Positions 54,181 to 64,000 of a stretch of DNA of 64,000 nucleotides are shown here, piece after piece. A program made the translations under genes and the position numbers. Every line of letters begins with the position of its first letter. Position 1 is the stretch's first letter. This stretch comes from Pyrenophora tritici-repentis (lineage: Eukaryota; Ascomycota; Dothideomycetes; Pleosporales; Pleosporaceae), in the NCBI RefSeq assembly GCF_003171515.1, contig NC_089393.1, positions 620,001 to 684,000 of the forward strand. The letters are read 5' to 3'. The notes under the pieces are model-generated. The model did no database searches. It worked only from the letters and a program-made list of their open reading frames with translations, and was not told where the DNA came from.

Positions 54181-54928
54181 TCGTTTGCGTGGTCAGTCCG
54201 CAGGTACAGTTCGAACAGTACGATGGTGGTCATATGCGATATCAGTCGTCGATTCGTTGGAATGAATGAATGGGAACGGAAGTCTGCGCAACACGCGCTG
54301 CATCACGGAAACGAAGGTTTCGGATATGGGTTGTCTGATGCCTAAAAAAAGGAATTTCAAGGGTCAATAGTGGACATTGATGGGAGGTCTCCACATACAG
54401 ACGGCATCATCTAAAAGCATTAACGAATATAATTGATTGACGATCGTGCTCAAGTTGTATCGGCGACCTAAAACGAACAGTGTGACTCAAGAAACAAACA
54501 AGCAGATATCGTCACATGGAGTAATAATGAGTACTGATTCACATGTATGAATATCTATCACATATGTAACAAGTGTTGGAAGCCGTGATACCAACACTAG
54601 CGCTGTGGGTGCAGGGACGCACTTCACGGAGTCCATGCATTATGGCAGAGCAGGATTTGGATGGTTCGTCGACTGGGAGTGCTGTTGCTGTGGCTTTAGA
54701 GTTAGGGGCTGTTGAGTTGGGGTCGGAGGTATATTGATCCCACGATTGTCTTTTGTATGGGCTGCGGTGATGTGAGGTATTTGGTAGATGGGTAAAGGAG
54801 ATGAATTAGGAGATCATGCTGATGAGTTGAGCAGACAGATGGAAGTCTCAGTCCCCCCCGCCCAGCGCTCCTGCGTTGTTAGTATCAGACCGACTGTGGG
54901 ATCTACATCACGCCATGTTGTTCATCTT
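54181..54928. other. Intergenic region
   Basis: The 3' flank of the transporter and the promoter of the following small gene. No other supported exon. Confidence 0.4.
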
Positions 54929-54946
54929 ATGAGTGAGTGGCAATGA
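54929..54946 (+). promoter_or_regulatory. Five-codon uORF overlapping the main start codon
   Basis: ATGAGTGAGTGGCAATGA encodes MSEWQ and stops. Its TGA shares ATGA with the ATG of the following gene (54943). The block ATGAGTGAGTGGCA is a direct duplication of the start region of the main frame. Confidence 0.5.
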
Positions 54947-55431
54947 GTGAGTGGCAGGACAGCGTTGGTGTTGTTGCTGAGGGTGTGAAAGACGCCGCGT
55001 TGGTTTTGACGTACATTGCTGGTAGGTTAGCATTTCGCTTTTCTGGGATAGGATGGACGGCTGAGGAGAGTTAGCACCGGATGAGAAAGACGCGCATACC
55101 ATCGCTGATACTAGGGGTGAGGGTGGGAAAGGTGAGACTGCACGAGAATATGGATTTCACAAGGTTCTGTTGTGAAGGTGCGATTAGGCGGATGAAGATT
55201 GTTGTATTTTACTCACTCCTCAAGTTTGACGACCTTTTTTCCTTTCTTTAACGAGTTTTGAATAGGTACCACGCTACCTCTACCGCTGTTCTTGCCCAGC
55301 TAGAAGCTCTTCGCGCCACAATCATCGGTAATGTCCCCTTTTCCGAATTCGACCCCGAGCTCCATTACTCTGAAGCGGAGGACTGGACGCTCTCCTCCCA
55401 CTTCGACCGTCGAAAAAATAAGTTTGTGTAG
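54943..55431 (+). CDS. Small two-exon protein of 82 aa, unknown function
   Basis: Exons 54943-55025 and 55266-55431, with a 240-nt intron (donor GTTAGC, acceptor GAATAG, TTTAACG upstream). The product starts MSEWQDSVGVVAEGVKDAAL and continues through TYIAG and RYHATSTAVLAQLEALRATI to FDPELHYSEAEDWTLSSHFD, ending KNKFV. Both exons have clear coding character and too few residues for most gene finders. A second donor (GTAGGT at 55022) lies four bases earlier, so a middle exon is not excluded. There is no signal peptide or membrane segment; helices are predicted by eye in the first half. I do not recognise a family. Confidence 0.6.
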
Positions 55432-55567
55432 GAATTTAGAATGTTGAACCTTTTGGGAAAATACGGGTACCCAGGGGCAGTGGAACTAAACTTAATGGTA
55501 TTCATGAAGGAACACAATCTTGAATTTTGAATAAATCTCCCTCTTCCTCTCATTATCACAAACAACA

Positions 55568-57736
55568 TCATAGCTTGTAGCTCCCCGCCCCCTTCCTCAC
55601 CTCATCCCTAACCTCCTTACCCTCAACATCAGTAAGCACACCCTTGCGACCAATAATCTGCACACCACCCTTCTTCAAATCCCCAAGCAGTTGCTTCTTC
55701 TCTCCCCTCTTCTTCTCCTTGCCCTCGACCTTCTTCTCCTTGGGCTTATTGAGACCAGCCTTCTTCGCCCTCTCCTTGGCACGTCGTCGCCTCGACATCT
55801 TCTCCTCTCGCGACATTTCCTCGCGCGCGACGGGCATACCGCTCTTTGTGACAATCTCCGACTTGTTCTTCTCCTCACCGGGCTTGTATACTTCTTGCGG
55901 TGCGAGCATGCTTGCGGTTGCGACTTCGCCTCCTGCGGTGGGTCGTGCGTCTTCCATTTCGATGGCAGGGGCGTCGACACGGATTTCGAGATTGGGGACC
56001 GCGGGCTTGGGCTTGAAGTGGGAGGAGCTGAGGGAGTCGAGCTTGGCGGATACGGATTTCCATAATGCGGAGATCTCATCGTGCTCTTTCTTGAGCTTCT
56101 CATCTTTGGCTTCGACAAAGTTGGGGTCGGTTTCGCGCAGGTGCTCTTCTTCGTAGATCTCGGCGAGACCTTTGCCAGACTTGGTGTCATCGAGTTCGAA
56201 ACGACCGCGTCGGGGTCCTGTCGCGAGGTCGTCTGGTCGACGGCGTGGGATTTCGTCAAACTCGCCGGCCAAGATGCGTCGCTTAATGAGTGCTTCAATG
56301 TCTTCTGATGTTTCTGCTGTAACTAGCGGCACGGGCTTACCCGCTCGCTCAAACTCAAGGTTCTCTTCGAGAAGCGAGTTGAGCGGTCGATCAGCTGCAC
56401 GCGCCTCACCAGATAGTTGCCACTGACGTTTGGCAACATTGGCAGCCTCTAACCTCCTGATCTCTTCTGCTATCTTGGCTTGTCTGCGTTCGTGTGTTGA
56501 CCGTCTTGACTTTGGATCTGAAGGGTCTACGTCTGAGAGATCACCCTCGCTATCGTTGTCGTCATCGTCCTCAAAAAGATCACGGTGTACCCTAGCCATG
56601 GTCCCTTCTACTTCCTCCTCGGTCGGCTGCTCTTGCTCTTGCTCTTGCTGCTTCTCGGGGAAGTTGTGAGGGTTTGGCCGTCCCCGCTTCTTGGTGTTTT
56701 TGTTCTTGCCTGCTTTCTGTGCTGGAGGCGCGAAGAAGTCCTTGTACATGACGTTGTTGGCGTTCATGCCGGTATCCAGACCGTCCAAGTCTCCTTCCTC
56801 GATATCGTCCTCGTCGCCGCTGTCTCCTTCTGGTGCGTCGAGGTCCACGTTACCAAAGGTTGGACCGCCCTCATCAGACTCATCGTCGGATGCGTCTCCT
56901 GCAAATGCAGATTTGCTCTTGCCCGAAGCATCCTCCATGGGGTCCGCCTCCCAGTTGATCTCGTCGTCATCGCTGTCCACGCCCTCTCCTCTTTGATCTT
57001 GCTGCTCTAGGAAGTCGGTCTGCTTGTTGAAGTCGTCTATGGAAAAGAAGCCGTCGTTTAGACCATTCGGGTCGGGTTGGTAGGTTTGTGCGGGTTCGTC
57101 GTCTGAAGCGTCGTCGGAAAATATGCCCTCTTCTTCATCTTCCATTTCAACATCTTCGCCCTCATCTCCTGACGCTCTCACATCGTCTTCGTCGTCGTCT
57201 ACGCCGTCATATTCCCAATCTACGCCCTCTTCGCCTATATCCGATTCGGTGTGGTACTCCTCCGGTTCCTCTAGCTCTTTATCTTCTTCTTCGCCATCTA
57301 GTACCGGCACGAGACCTTCCTCTTCCTCGGGCAGCGCGAGCTCGATTTCGTCTGCCGTCGCCTCGACGATTTTGCGCGTCTGCTCAAAAACCTGGTTTAC
57401 GCCAAAGCCTTCCACATGTACCTTCTTCAAGTGCAATACACGGATATCATCGTCGTAGTCTCCGCCCCGCTTCCGTTTCTTGCGCAATTCTTGCTGCCGC
57501 TGAGACTGCGACTCGCTCACACCAGCAGCTACGGGGTCCAGGTAGTGTTTCGCGGCGGCAAGAAAAGAAGCATTCAACTGAGGGGTAGGCTGCAGGAAGG
57601 AGAGCGGGCTTGCGAGTAGCGATGTAGGCGAAGCTACAGCGGCGGGTTGCAGCTCCATGGGTGGCGGCTGGGCGGAGCCGATTGAGAGGGTATGCGATGA
57701 AATGGACGTGTCGGGCGAGTGCGTAGGCGGCGCCAT
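55568..57736 (-). CDS. MPP10: U3 snoRNP component Mpp10
   Basis: A single exon of 722 aa. The N-terminal part has very acidic stretches (EEEDKELEEPEEYHTE and DVEMEDEEEGIFSDD), and the middle has repeated DD/EE clusters. The conserved C-terminal half carries GKGLAEIYEEEHLRETDPNF, HDEISALWKSVSAKLDSLSS and EVYKPGEEKNKSE. It ends in a basic tail (RRRRAKERAKKAGLNKPKEK). Mpp10 forms a core with Imp3 and Imp4 in the small-subunit processome and is needed for 18S rRNA cleavages. It is nucleolar. The overlapping frames on the plus strand are shadows of the acidic repeats. Confidence 0.93.
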   Translation of the reverse strand: MAPPTHSPDTSISSHTLSIGSAQPPPMELQPAAVASPTSLLASPLSFLQPTPQLNASFLAAAKHYLDPVAAGVSESQSQRQQELRKKRKRGGDYDDDIRVLHLKKVHVEGFGVNQVFEQTRKIVEATADEIELALPEEEEGLVPVLDGEEEDKELEEPEEYHTESDIGEEGVDWEYDGVDDDEDDVRASGDEGEDVEMEDEEEGIFSDDASDDEPAQTYQPDPNGLNDGFFSIDDFNKQTDFLEQQDQRGEGVDSDDDEINWEADPMEDASGKSKSAFAGDASDDESDEGGPTFGNVDLDAPEGDSGDEDDIEEGDLDGLDTGMNANNVMYKDFFAPPAQKAGKNKNTKKRGRPNPHNFPEKQQEQEQEQPTEEEVEGTMARVHRDLFEDDDDNDSEGDLSDVDPSDPKSRRSTHERRQAKIAEEIRRLEAANVAKRQWQLSGEARAADRPLNSLLEENLEFERAGKPVPLVTAETSEDIEALIKRRILAGEFDEIPRRRPDDLATGPRRGRFELDDTKSGKGLAEIYEEEHLRETDPNFVEAKDEKLKKEHDEISALWKSVSAKLDSLSSSHFKPKPAVPNLEIRVDAPAIEMEDARPTAGGEVATASMLAPQEVYKPGEEKNKSEIVTKSGMPVAREEMSREEKMSRRRRAKERAKKAGLNKPKEKKVEGKEKKRGEKKQLLGDLKKGGVQIIGRKGVLTDVEGKEVRDEVRKGAGSYKL

Positions 57737-58040
57737 ACTTTATGTCTTCCCAATTGCCGGGGAGAGTGAAGAGGGCAGTTTGGAGCCAGTCAAGTTCGCG
57801 ATGGCAGCGAACTTTTTTGGTGGAGATACTGGGCCTAGCGCGCCTTAGCTCATCCGCTGCTCCTCCACCAAACACCCCTCACAACATTGATTAGACGTTG
57901 TATGCGCCACTTGCATATCAAAAGGCAATTTCTATAATGTACAAACATTTTCTGTTCATGGTTTCAATCATTGATAAGAAATTCATCAAGATCGTTGTAT
58001 TTCATTGATATCGTGGTCTGACGCTCAATTCATCATATAC
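57737..58040. promoter_or_regulatory. MPP10 promoter and 3' flank of the next gene
   Basis: 304 bases, AT-rich at the right; no gene seen. Confidence 0.4.
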
Positions 58041-59447
58041 TCATAGCGCAATCATGGCCACAGCAACTGCCATGGCCGAAAAAATCATCATCCAAATAGA
58101 CACTGACGAGACGAATGACGCTTCACTACTACTGCTGGGCGCGACCTTGGTCGCAACACTCGACTGTCCGGAGGCGGTTGCGGTACACTGCTCACCACAA
58201 GCATATCCATTCGGACAGCAATTACCGCCCCGGTCCGCTGCGCAGCTATACCAAGCACTCGGGCAGCTACCACCAGCAGCGGGAGTTACGCTAGCGACTC
58301 CTAAGCCTGTGGGCGCCACCACAACGACGCCATTGGTGTTGAGAATGGTTTCGGTAGGTAGAGCACAGCTACCGGTGGTCTGGCAATCCCGACCAACGCG
58401 GCAACATCCCGATGGATAGTATGCGCTGCAGACATAGAAACCAGTTGGACACACACTACCGCTGGAGGCAGAGGCTGCATCGGTCGTGGTTGCAGAACCG
58501 CTAGTAGGCCGCACGGGGGCGTCTGGTGCGCGGGTGCTGGTTGGGCCTCCAAGACACGATGCGCCTGTAGCACAAGTGCGCCCGTTCGCACAGCATCCGC
58601 CGCCCAAGGACACCGGGCACGAGAACCACCCTGTTGAACATGTATATGCGGAAGTCGATATAGGCTCGGGTGTGGTGGAGGGCGATGTCGGTACGACGAC
58701 GACGGCTGTGGAAGTGGGGGCAGAGCTGGAAGTGGGGGGTTGAACGTAGGCAGTAGATGTGCCGACTAAGACGCCTGAACCTTGTGTTAATCACATGCAA
58801 ATATGCTATACCATACGAGAAGAGGACTTACACCCAATACCCTGACACTTGAACCCAGGCAAGCAACACCCTCCATTCGGCGCATCAGGACAACTCGTGT
58901 ACCCTTTCGACACCTCACAGCTTACACTTCCCGCACAAGCTTGACCCTTTGGACAACATCCCACATCGCCAGCATTGCTATCACCAGTGACAGTTATACA
59001 ATTGCTATTCGTCCCACAGCATACATCGGGCGCGCCAATCGACGAGCAGCTATTCGTTCCTTCGGGGCATTTGAATTGGCGGTTCAAGAGAACATCTCTG
59101 ACATGCATACGCGCTAGCCAGTCATTCCGAGCTAGAGGTCGTAAAGGCGAGAACGCTTGGGAGGTGACGTTGGTATAGACATCCGAGTGTTGCGTGTCCG
59201 AGGCGAATATCCAGTTATCCAACATGAACATCTCACCCTCGTCCGTGCTCATCTTCTTGACACCAATTGGCTTCTCATGCTCCAGTCTTTGTTTTATGCT
59301 CAAGCTCCGTTTAGCGTGCACTTCGTCCTCTGGAAAGTACTTGAGATGTCTGGGAACATTGTGTGGCCATTGGGTGTCGGCCGCTACCGAAGCTGCGCAT
59401 AGCGCTATTATGGCTGGTGGGAGGGAAAGCAAGTGTGGTAGATACAT
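58041..59447 (-). CDS. GPI-anchored cysteine-rich cell-surface protein
   Basis: Two exons: 59447-58832 and 58774-58041, with a 57-nt GT-AG intron, giving 449 aa. The signal peptide is about 1-23 (LLSLPPAIIALCAASVAAD). Five related Cys modules follow the pattern CPxxxxxC, then GxCCxxGxxC: near CPEGTNSC, CPDAPNGGCCLPGFKC, CSTGWFSC, CPTGFYVC and CPSAWYSC. Ser/Thr/Pro-rich linkers, probably O-glycosylated, separate them. The end is a GPI-attachment signal: small residues (SSSSEAS), then the hydrophobic tail SIWMMIFSAMAVAVAMIAL. It is probably in the plasma membrane or cell wall. The binding target of the modules is unknown. Confidence 0.85.
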
Positions 59448-60758
59448 GTTTGACAGGCGGAATTATGCGGGTTGAGGTAGGAATGCAGGAGGAAACATAA
59501 CGCACTCGTAGTAAACGTGGTAGACTCGTAGTCAAGGTGGCTGGCGCACCGGCGGTCCGAGGGATAGTTCAGGTAATTGGCGAGGTTGGGATGTGTTGGC
59601 GGCTCACCGCCGATGGGGTAGCAGGGGCCATCCTATCCGCGCCATCCAAGACTCGAGCTTGACCTGGTAGCGCAGGCGTTCTTTAGTTGCGGAAATGAGA
59701 TGGTGAGTTGGAAAGAACCAGACGTCATGCAGGTCGCATGCATGTTCCGCGGTTCCGGGTCCGCATTCCGCACCCTGAACCACAAAGAGTAATGCATGTG
59801 AATCTTCGCTAATCGACACGCCCAGTTTACCATGACATCATCGTGAACCCCGGCCAATGAACCAATACACTAGAAATAACGATTGTGTTTTGATGTTTCG
59901 AAGTTATTAATCGGTTTAAGATTGGTTGGTGCTCAATGCGCATGGTCTGTCGGTACAACAGAGATTAACTCATCGCTATATTGGCAAATCACTATTACCT
60001 ACTTAGCTGTTCAGAGCCTTACTACCATACATATGTTATACTGGTGCTGTTCATTTCATAATGACGGGACTATGGTCGAGTGGGCACTGGGAGAGTTTAT
60101 TAAGACGCTGTCGCCTTCTCTAGACAGATAACATACTAGTGCATAAGAAGCTCTCATGGCAGTCGAGTGAAGAGTTCGTTGGTGAGCTCAAGAAATCCTA
60201 TTTTGGCTGCTCTAAGGCCATCCATGTCTGGTCCGTCTGCGTGATAATATGAGAGGCTTATCTACCACACTAAGTTTATGAGGCTTCAACTCCAACTGAA
60301 AGCTCCTTCAAAACAGTACATGACAACTCACGTTGCTACTATAGATTTGCCAACGACGCACCAGGACGAGAATCACAGTTGTTGGATGTTAAACACAAAA
60401 TGTAGTTAAGAAGCAACGCTTATAGGCGTGCGGAATGCTTTTTGATTCCAATTCTAATCCCCATACGAGGGTCGTGAGCTCAACGTGAGATATACAACAC
60501 TAACTGTCCAGACCAATGTCATACTCATAGATAGAGTTAGATATTCCTTTCCCTGAGGGTGTACCTCATCCAGAAGGATGCTGTAAAAGCTTGTAACAGT
60601 AACTTTTTCAAAGATACCAGCATTAAGCGGCCGAGTGCCGTTTAAAGATCCTACAGAACGCATGCTTCAAAGCAGAAGAAGAAAGAAATAGCGGCGGGAC
60701 CAGCCGGCCGGCCCGTTTTGCAAAAGACAGACCAAGACTAAGTGCTCGGCGACTGTTG
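59448..60758. other. 1.3 kb intergenic region
   Basis: Contains the promoter of the GPI-anchored protein gene on the left. I found no exon, RNA gene or repeat that I can support in the rest. Confidence 0.4.
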
Positions 60759-62417
60759 TCAGAGTCGCTCGAGCTCTTGGAAGCGCTCGATGGGATCAGA
60801 AAAAGAACGTATCAAGCCAACGGAAGCCCAGAAGTCATCACTAATATCTTCCCGGCGCGATAGGCGCTCAAGCAATGATCGCGCATCGCGGAGCTCCTGA
60901 TCCAACGGCGCAGCATCAGCAGGGACAAGAGGGGGTGCCTCTTCCTCGTGATTGTTGATCGGCTCTTCGATAGGTCCGTCGAGCTGTGAATTTTGAGGCC
61001 TCAAGGAGTCCCGTGTCTCGATTTCTCGCCACGCGCCGCCTGAGCTGTAGAAACTGCGGACGTATGCACTCGCATCGCGCGATCGGTCGATGACGCGGAG
61101 CGAGTAGCGCTCTGTGTCCCGCATCGGGGGCTCATTAGAAAAGTATGATGCTCGTATCCTGCGGCGGGGTGGCGCTGGGTCAGAGGCACCCAAGCGATTC
61201 CTGAGGGCTTCGGTGGTATTACGACGCCGTGTGCTGTCACCGTCCATGTCCTCCTCGGTGTCTGAAGCCGAATCGTCTTCCGAGGTGTCACAAGCACGCA
61301 TGAATTGTTCGTTCTGCGGCGGTGATTGGCGGCGCGAAGGGACGGTAACGTGTGTCTGCGATGAGGCTGCCGAATTTGAGCTCCCAGCCCGGGAGCTGGG
61401 ATGCGAGTTTGAGAACGAGGCTGAGGCTGCAGCTGAAGCAAAAGAAGATGCTGCTGTTGGTGCGACAGGGTCATCCACTACAGTCGTAAGGAAGCTGTCC
61501 CATAGCGGTGTGTCGCCGAAAGGACTGAGGCTGCGATTCCTGTCGCCCAGACCGTCAAGAGCAGGCACTGGACTCCACGACTCGCGCAAAGAGCTGGCAG
61601 GCAGTGGGCCATCTGCGATGGTACGGCGACCCATTCGGCGAAGTGGGGGGAAGCCGGCGGTGTTGTCGCCACTGCTTTCATGGCCGTGTTCAGATGAAAT
61701 GGCGGTATCGCCTCGCGCAGACGAGGCGTCGGCACGTGGGCTTCGCGAGCGTGTCAATCGCGCGTCAACAGCACGGCGATACGAGGCCCTTGCCCGCATG
61801 AGTGAGGGGTCTCGTGTGTCACGTAGCAGTTCTGGCACAGAGGTCCGCGAAGCAGAGGCTGGCGCAAAGCCTGGAGTGAAAGCCGGAATGGGGCGCTCGC
61901 TGTCCATGGCGGCGCGTGTCTCCCAGGCGCGCATGTAGCCATCGAGGCGATTGCGCGAGCGGCGCAGGCTGCTCTCTTCGCGTTGTAGCGCAGGCAGCTC
62001 TCTCGAGGCGTCGTGGGTGCGGTAGTCGGTCCTTGATACCTCGGGGACTGGCGGAGGCGCTAGACGCGAGCGGTGTGAGGGGCGCGGAACCAAGTGAAAG
62101 TCGCTTGCAGAGGCAGAGGCCGAAATCAAAAAGTCAGTCTCGAGGGTACTATGAGGTCGCGGTGATCTGGTCGGTCTGGGGCGGCGACGGATGGGAGAGC
62201 GATGGCCGCTAACATCGTCTCTCAGCACGTCCCTGTCTTTTGCATCGTCGCGCTTGATATTCCAACCGATGGGGATTCCCATTGCGCAGACAGTCTGACG
62301 TTCTGGTTTGGACAAAGATGGGTGAGGAAGTCTTGTGGTGGTGACGCGCGTGAGGATGGTTGACGAAGGAACGAACCAGGGCGGATGAGCGGGCAGGCGC
62401 CTAGTACCGAACCGCAA
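60759..62417 (-). CDS. Disordered Arg/Ser-rich hypothetical protein
   Basis: A single open frame of 552 aa. The better start may be the Met of MGIPIGWNIKRDDAKDRD (62282), because the preceding 45 residues look like translated leader. The protein is largely disordered: RSPIRRRPRPTRSPRPH, Ser/Ala runs (SSFASAAASASFSNS) and acidic patches (SEDDSASDTEEDMDGD). Near the C-terminus two helices appear (LDQELRDARSLLERLSR and IRSFSDPIERFQELERL), probably an interaction motif. Similar low-complexity proteins occur widely in ascomycetes without known function. The plus-strand frame 61114-61938 is a shadow. Confidence 0.7.
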   Translation of the reverse strand: MRFGTRRLPAHPPWFVPSSTILTRVTTTRLPHPSLSKPERQTVCAMGIPIGWNIKRDDAKDRDVLRDDVSGHRSPIRRRPRPTRSPRPHSTLETDFLISASASASDFHLVPRPSHRSRLAPPPVPEVSRTDYRTHDASRELPALQREESSLRRSRNRLDGYMRAWETRAAMDSERPIPAFTPGFAPASASRTSVPELLRDTRDPSLMRARASYRRAVDARLTRSRSPRADASSARGDTAISSEHGHESSGDNTAGFPPLRRMGRRTIADGPLPASSLRESWSPVPALDGLGDRNRSLSPFGDTPLWDSFLTTVVDDPVAPTAASSFASAAASASFSNSHPSSRAGSSNSAASSQTHVTVPSRRQSPPQNEQFMRACDTSEDDSASDTEEDMDGDSTRRRNTTEALRNRLGASDPAPPRRRIRASYFSNEPPMRDTERYSLRVIDRSRDASAYVRSFYSSGGAWREIETRDSLRPQNSQLDGPIEEPINNHEEEAPPLVPADAAPLDQELRDARSLLERLSRREDISDDFWASVGLIRSFSDPIERFQELERL

Positions 62418-62756
62418 GCCTGAAGCGTCCGGGGAAGGCGCCGCGCTGAGGCAAGACGGGTGTACCAGTACCGTCTATTATGGGAGGCTGACCCTTGGCC
62501 TAACCGCCGCCAGAGCATGAACGACGCCCAACTACTTCCTCATTCAGGGTACATGCTTTTCCCTGACAACTTGGCCATAGTTTCACCTGCATCCTACACT
62601 ATCGACCACGACGCCAGCCACCAGACTCGCTGATCGTCGTCGGCGCGCGCGACTACCATTGCCAAGCCGAGCTTGCCTCTTTCGGCAAGGTCGCTTATGC
62701 CTGCGCCTGCAGCTTCTTACCACTCGCTCCCGTGACTCAACACCATCTGCACGTAT
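62418..62756. promoter_or_regulatory. Divergent promoter region
   Basis: About 340 bases between the disordered protein gene (minus) and the folate gene (plus). GC-rich with no repeat or further gene seen. Confidence 0.4.
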
Positions 62757-64000
62757 ATGCTCCCGAGCATGGCTAAAATCCAGCCGGGCTTGGAACGCAT
62801 CAGCCAGCTTCTGAGAGGCGTCCATTTCCCGTGGCAATCCATTCATGTTGCTGGCACAAATGGCAAAGGCACTATTTGCCACTATGCTTCGTCGCTAATC
62901 AGCAAGAAAAAATCAAAACTGACGAGTGGTGCTTTCACTTCACCACATCTGATAGACAGGTAGGCATACTTCATGCTCGCCCTAGCCCCTGTCTAATCTG
63001 TGTCAGATGGGACTGTATCAAAATCAATAACAACCCCGTAGACGAGTCCGTCTTTCGCAAGATAGAACAGCACTACCTCGACCTGAACCTGAAGGAGGGC
63101 ATTAACGCTTCACCATTTGAGATTTTGACTGCCACCGCTTTTACCATCTTCAATGAAGAGCGTGTCAGACTCGCCGTTGTCGAGGTTGGAATGGGCGGGA
63201 AGCTTGATGCGACTAACATACTAAACAACCAAGCCGTATGTGTCATTGCCAAAATCGCACGCGATCATGAGGGCTTTCTCGGAAACACTCTGAATGATAT
63301 CGCACTACACAAGGCTGGTATTCTCAGAAAGAATGTTCCATACCTCATCAGTCCACAGAACGAGACAAATGTTAAGCATGTTATTACCGAGTATGGTGAT
63401 CAAATCGGTGCAATCAAAACCGATAACACTGTGCTCCCCAGGTCTTTCTACACCAGCCCTGGTTGGCAACACGCGAGCAACCAATTGCGTTCAATGCAAC
63501 AGACAAACCTACTATTGGCCGCCGTTGCCACTATCAAGGCTTACGAGTCTCTGACTCTTCGCTTTACGCCGACTGCCCTGACCGAGGATCTTTATAAAAT
63601 CAGCAGCCCCGTAAATCACAGCGCCCTAAATCCTGGACGACTGGAAGAGATCAAAGTACAACCCGTCTTTGGGGACCCAAATGGTATTAATACTTCTAAA
63701 ATAAAAGGGCGGCGGATCATGGTAGATGGCGCTCACAATCCGGATGCTGCGAAGTTTCTGGCCGATCATGTCAACTCAGTGCAGAGAAGAAAGAAGAGAG
63801 GAGAGAAACGAAAGACTGTAATCAAGCCACCCAGAAATGGGTGGCGGGTCACGTGGGTGCTTGCCATGACCGAAGGGAAGGATGCAGAGCAATACTTGAG
63901 CATACTACTGCAACCCGGAGATAGCGTAATCACCACCACGTTCGGTCCCGTGGACGGTATGCCCTGGGTCAAACCAATGGATCCAAAGAAACTCCTGAAA
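62757..64000 (+). CDS. FOL3: Dihydrofolate synthase / folylpolyglutamate synthase-like, 3' partial
   Basis: Two visible exons: 62757-62959 and 63007 to the window end, with a 47-nt GT-AG intron; the 3' end lies outside. The Mur-ligase-type P-loop is HVAGTNGKGT (about residues 30-39). It is followed by TSPHLIDR, the VGMGGKLDATN motif, the DHEGFLG loop with DH, and VDGAHNPDAAK. The enzyme adds glutamate to dihydropteroate (Fol3) or to folates (Met7). The short N-terminus and early P-loop suit Fol3 better, but the split between the two needs the missing C-terminus. The start could also be the Met at 62769 (MAKIQPGLERIS). Confidence 0.88.

Noticed and set aside
55644..57588. Several plus-strand frames opposite MPP10
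   Set aside because: Ser/Phe/Leu-rich antisense of the acidic repeats; MPP10 itself is clearly recognised.
61114..61938. Plus-strand frame of 274 codons opposite the disordered protein
   Set aside because: Low-complexity Arg/Ser/Glu composition is expected from the antisense of an Arg/Ser-rich gene; no domain.
1..64000. CRISPR arrays, rRNA operon and bacterial-type operons
   Set aside because: None seen; gene structure is eukaryotic with spliceosomal introns throughout.

Overview
The window is nuclear DNA of a filamentous ascomycete, most likely a dothideomycete (Pleosporales-like). This is inferred from the gene content (PKS-NRPS, Fungal_N NB-ARC-TPR receptor, MirB-like siderophore transporter, Cdc10-type septin), the short GT-AG introns (about 46-76 nt) with CTAAC-like branch points, and compact genes on both strands. 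Gene models were spliced by hand; the splice sites are given in each entry.

Left part, 1-12 kb: the 3' half of a secondary-metabolite cluster. A PKS-NRPS (KR-ACP-C-A-PCP-R, 5' truncated by the window edge) is followed by a 2OG-Fe(II) oxygenase, an FAD monooxygenase and a CYP52-like P450. These could build and then oxidise an aminoacyl polyketide. An intracellular NLR-type receptor with TPRs (12.1-15.6 kb) flanks the cluster. Next come a GH94-like disaccharide phosphorylase gene broken by two G-homopolymer frameshifts, a WD40-like protein, a 2 kb gene-poor stretch with a tRNA-like element, and a mitochondrial lipoate ligase.

Middle part, 25-42 kb: an accessory-looking zone with low gene density. 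It contains a hidden multi-exon gene of unknown function, tandem repeats, a C2H2 zinc-finger protein, a second FAD monooxygenase plus P450 pair (the P450 has an aberrant 3' splice site), a degenerate methyltransferase, an intact methyltransferase, a small secreted protein candidate, an unknown gene, and a frameshifted relic of an NRPS condensation domain. I read this as a decaying second biosynthetic locus.

Right part, 42.5-64 kb: conserved housekeeping genes. These are golgin Rud3, mitochondrial ribosomal protein bL32m, septin Cdc10, Lto1, cytosolic methionyl-tRNA synthetase, a siderophore-iron transporter, a small two-exon gene with an overlapping uORF, Mpp10, a GPI-anchored Cys-rich protein, a disordered protein, and dihydrofolate/folylpolyglutamate synthase (3' truncated by the window edge).
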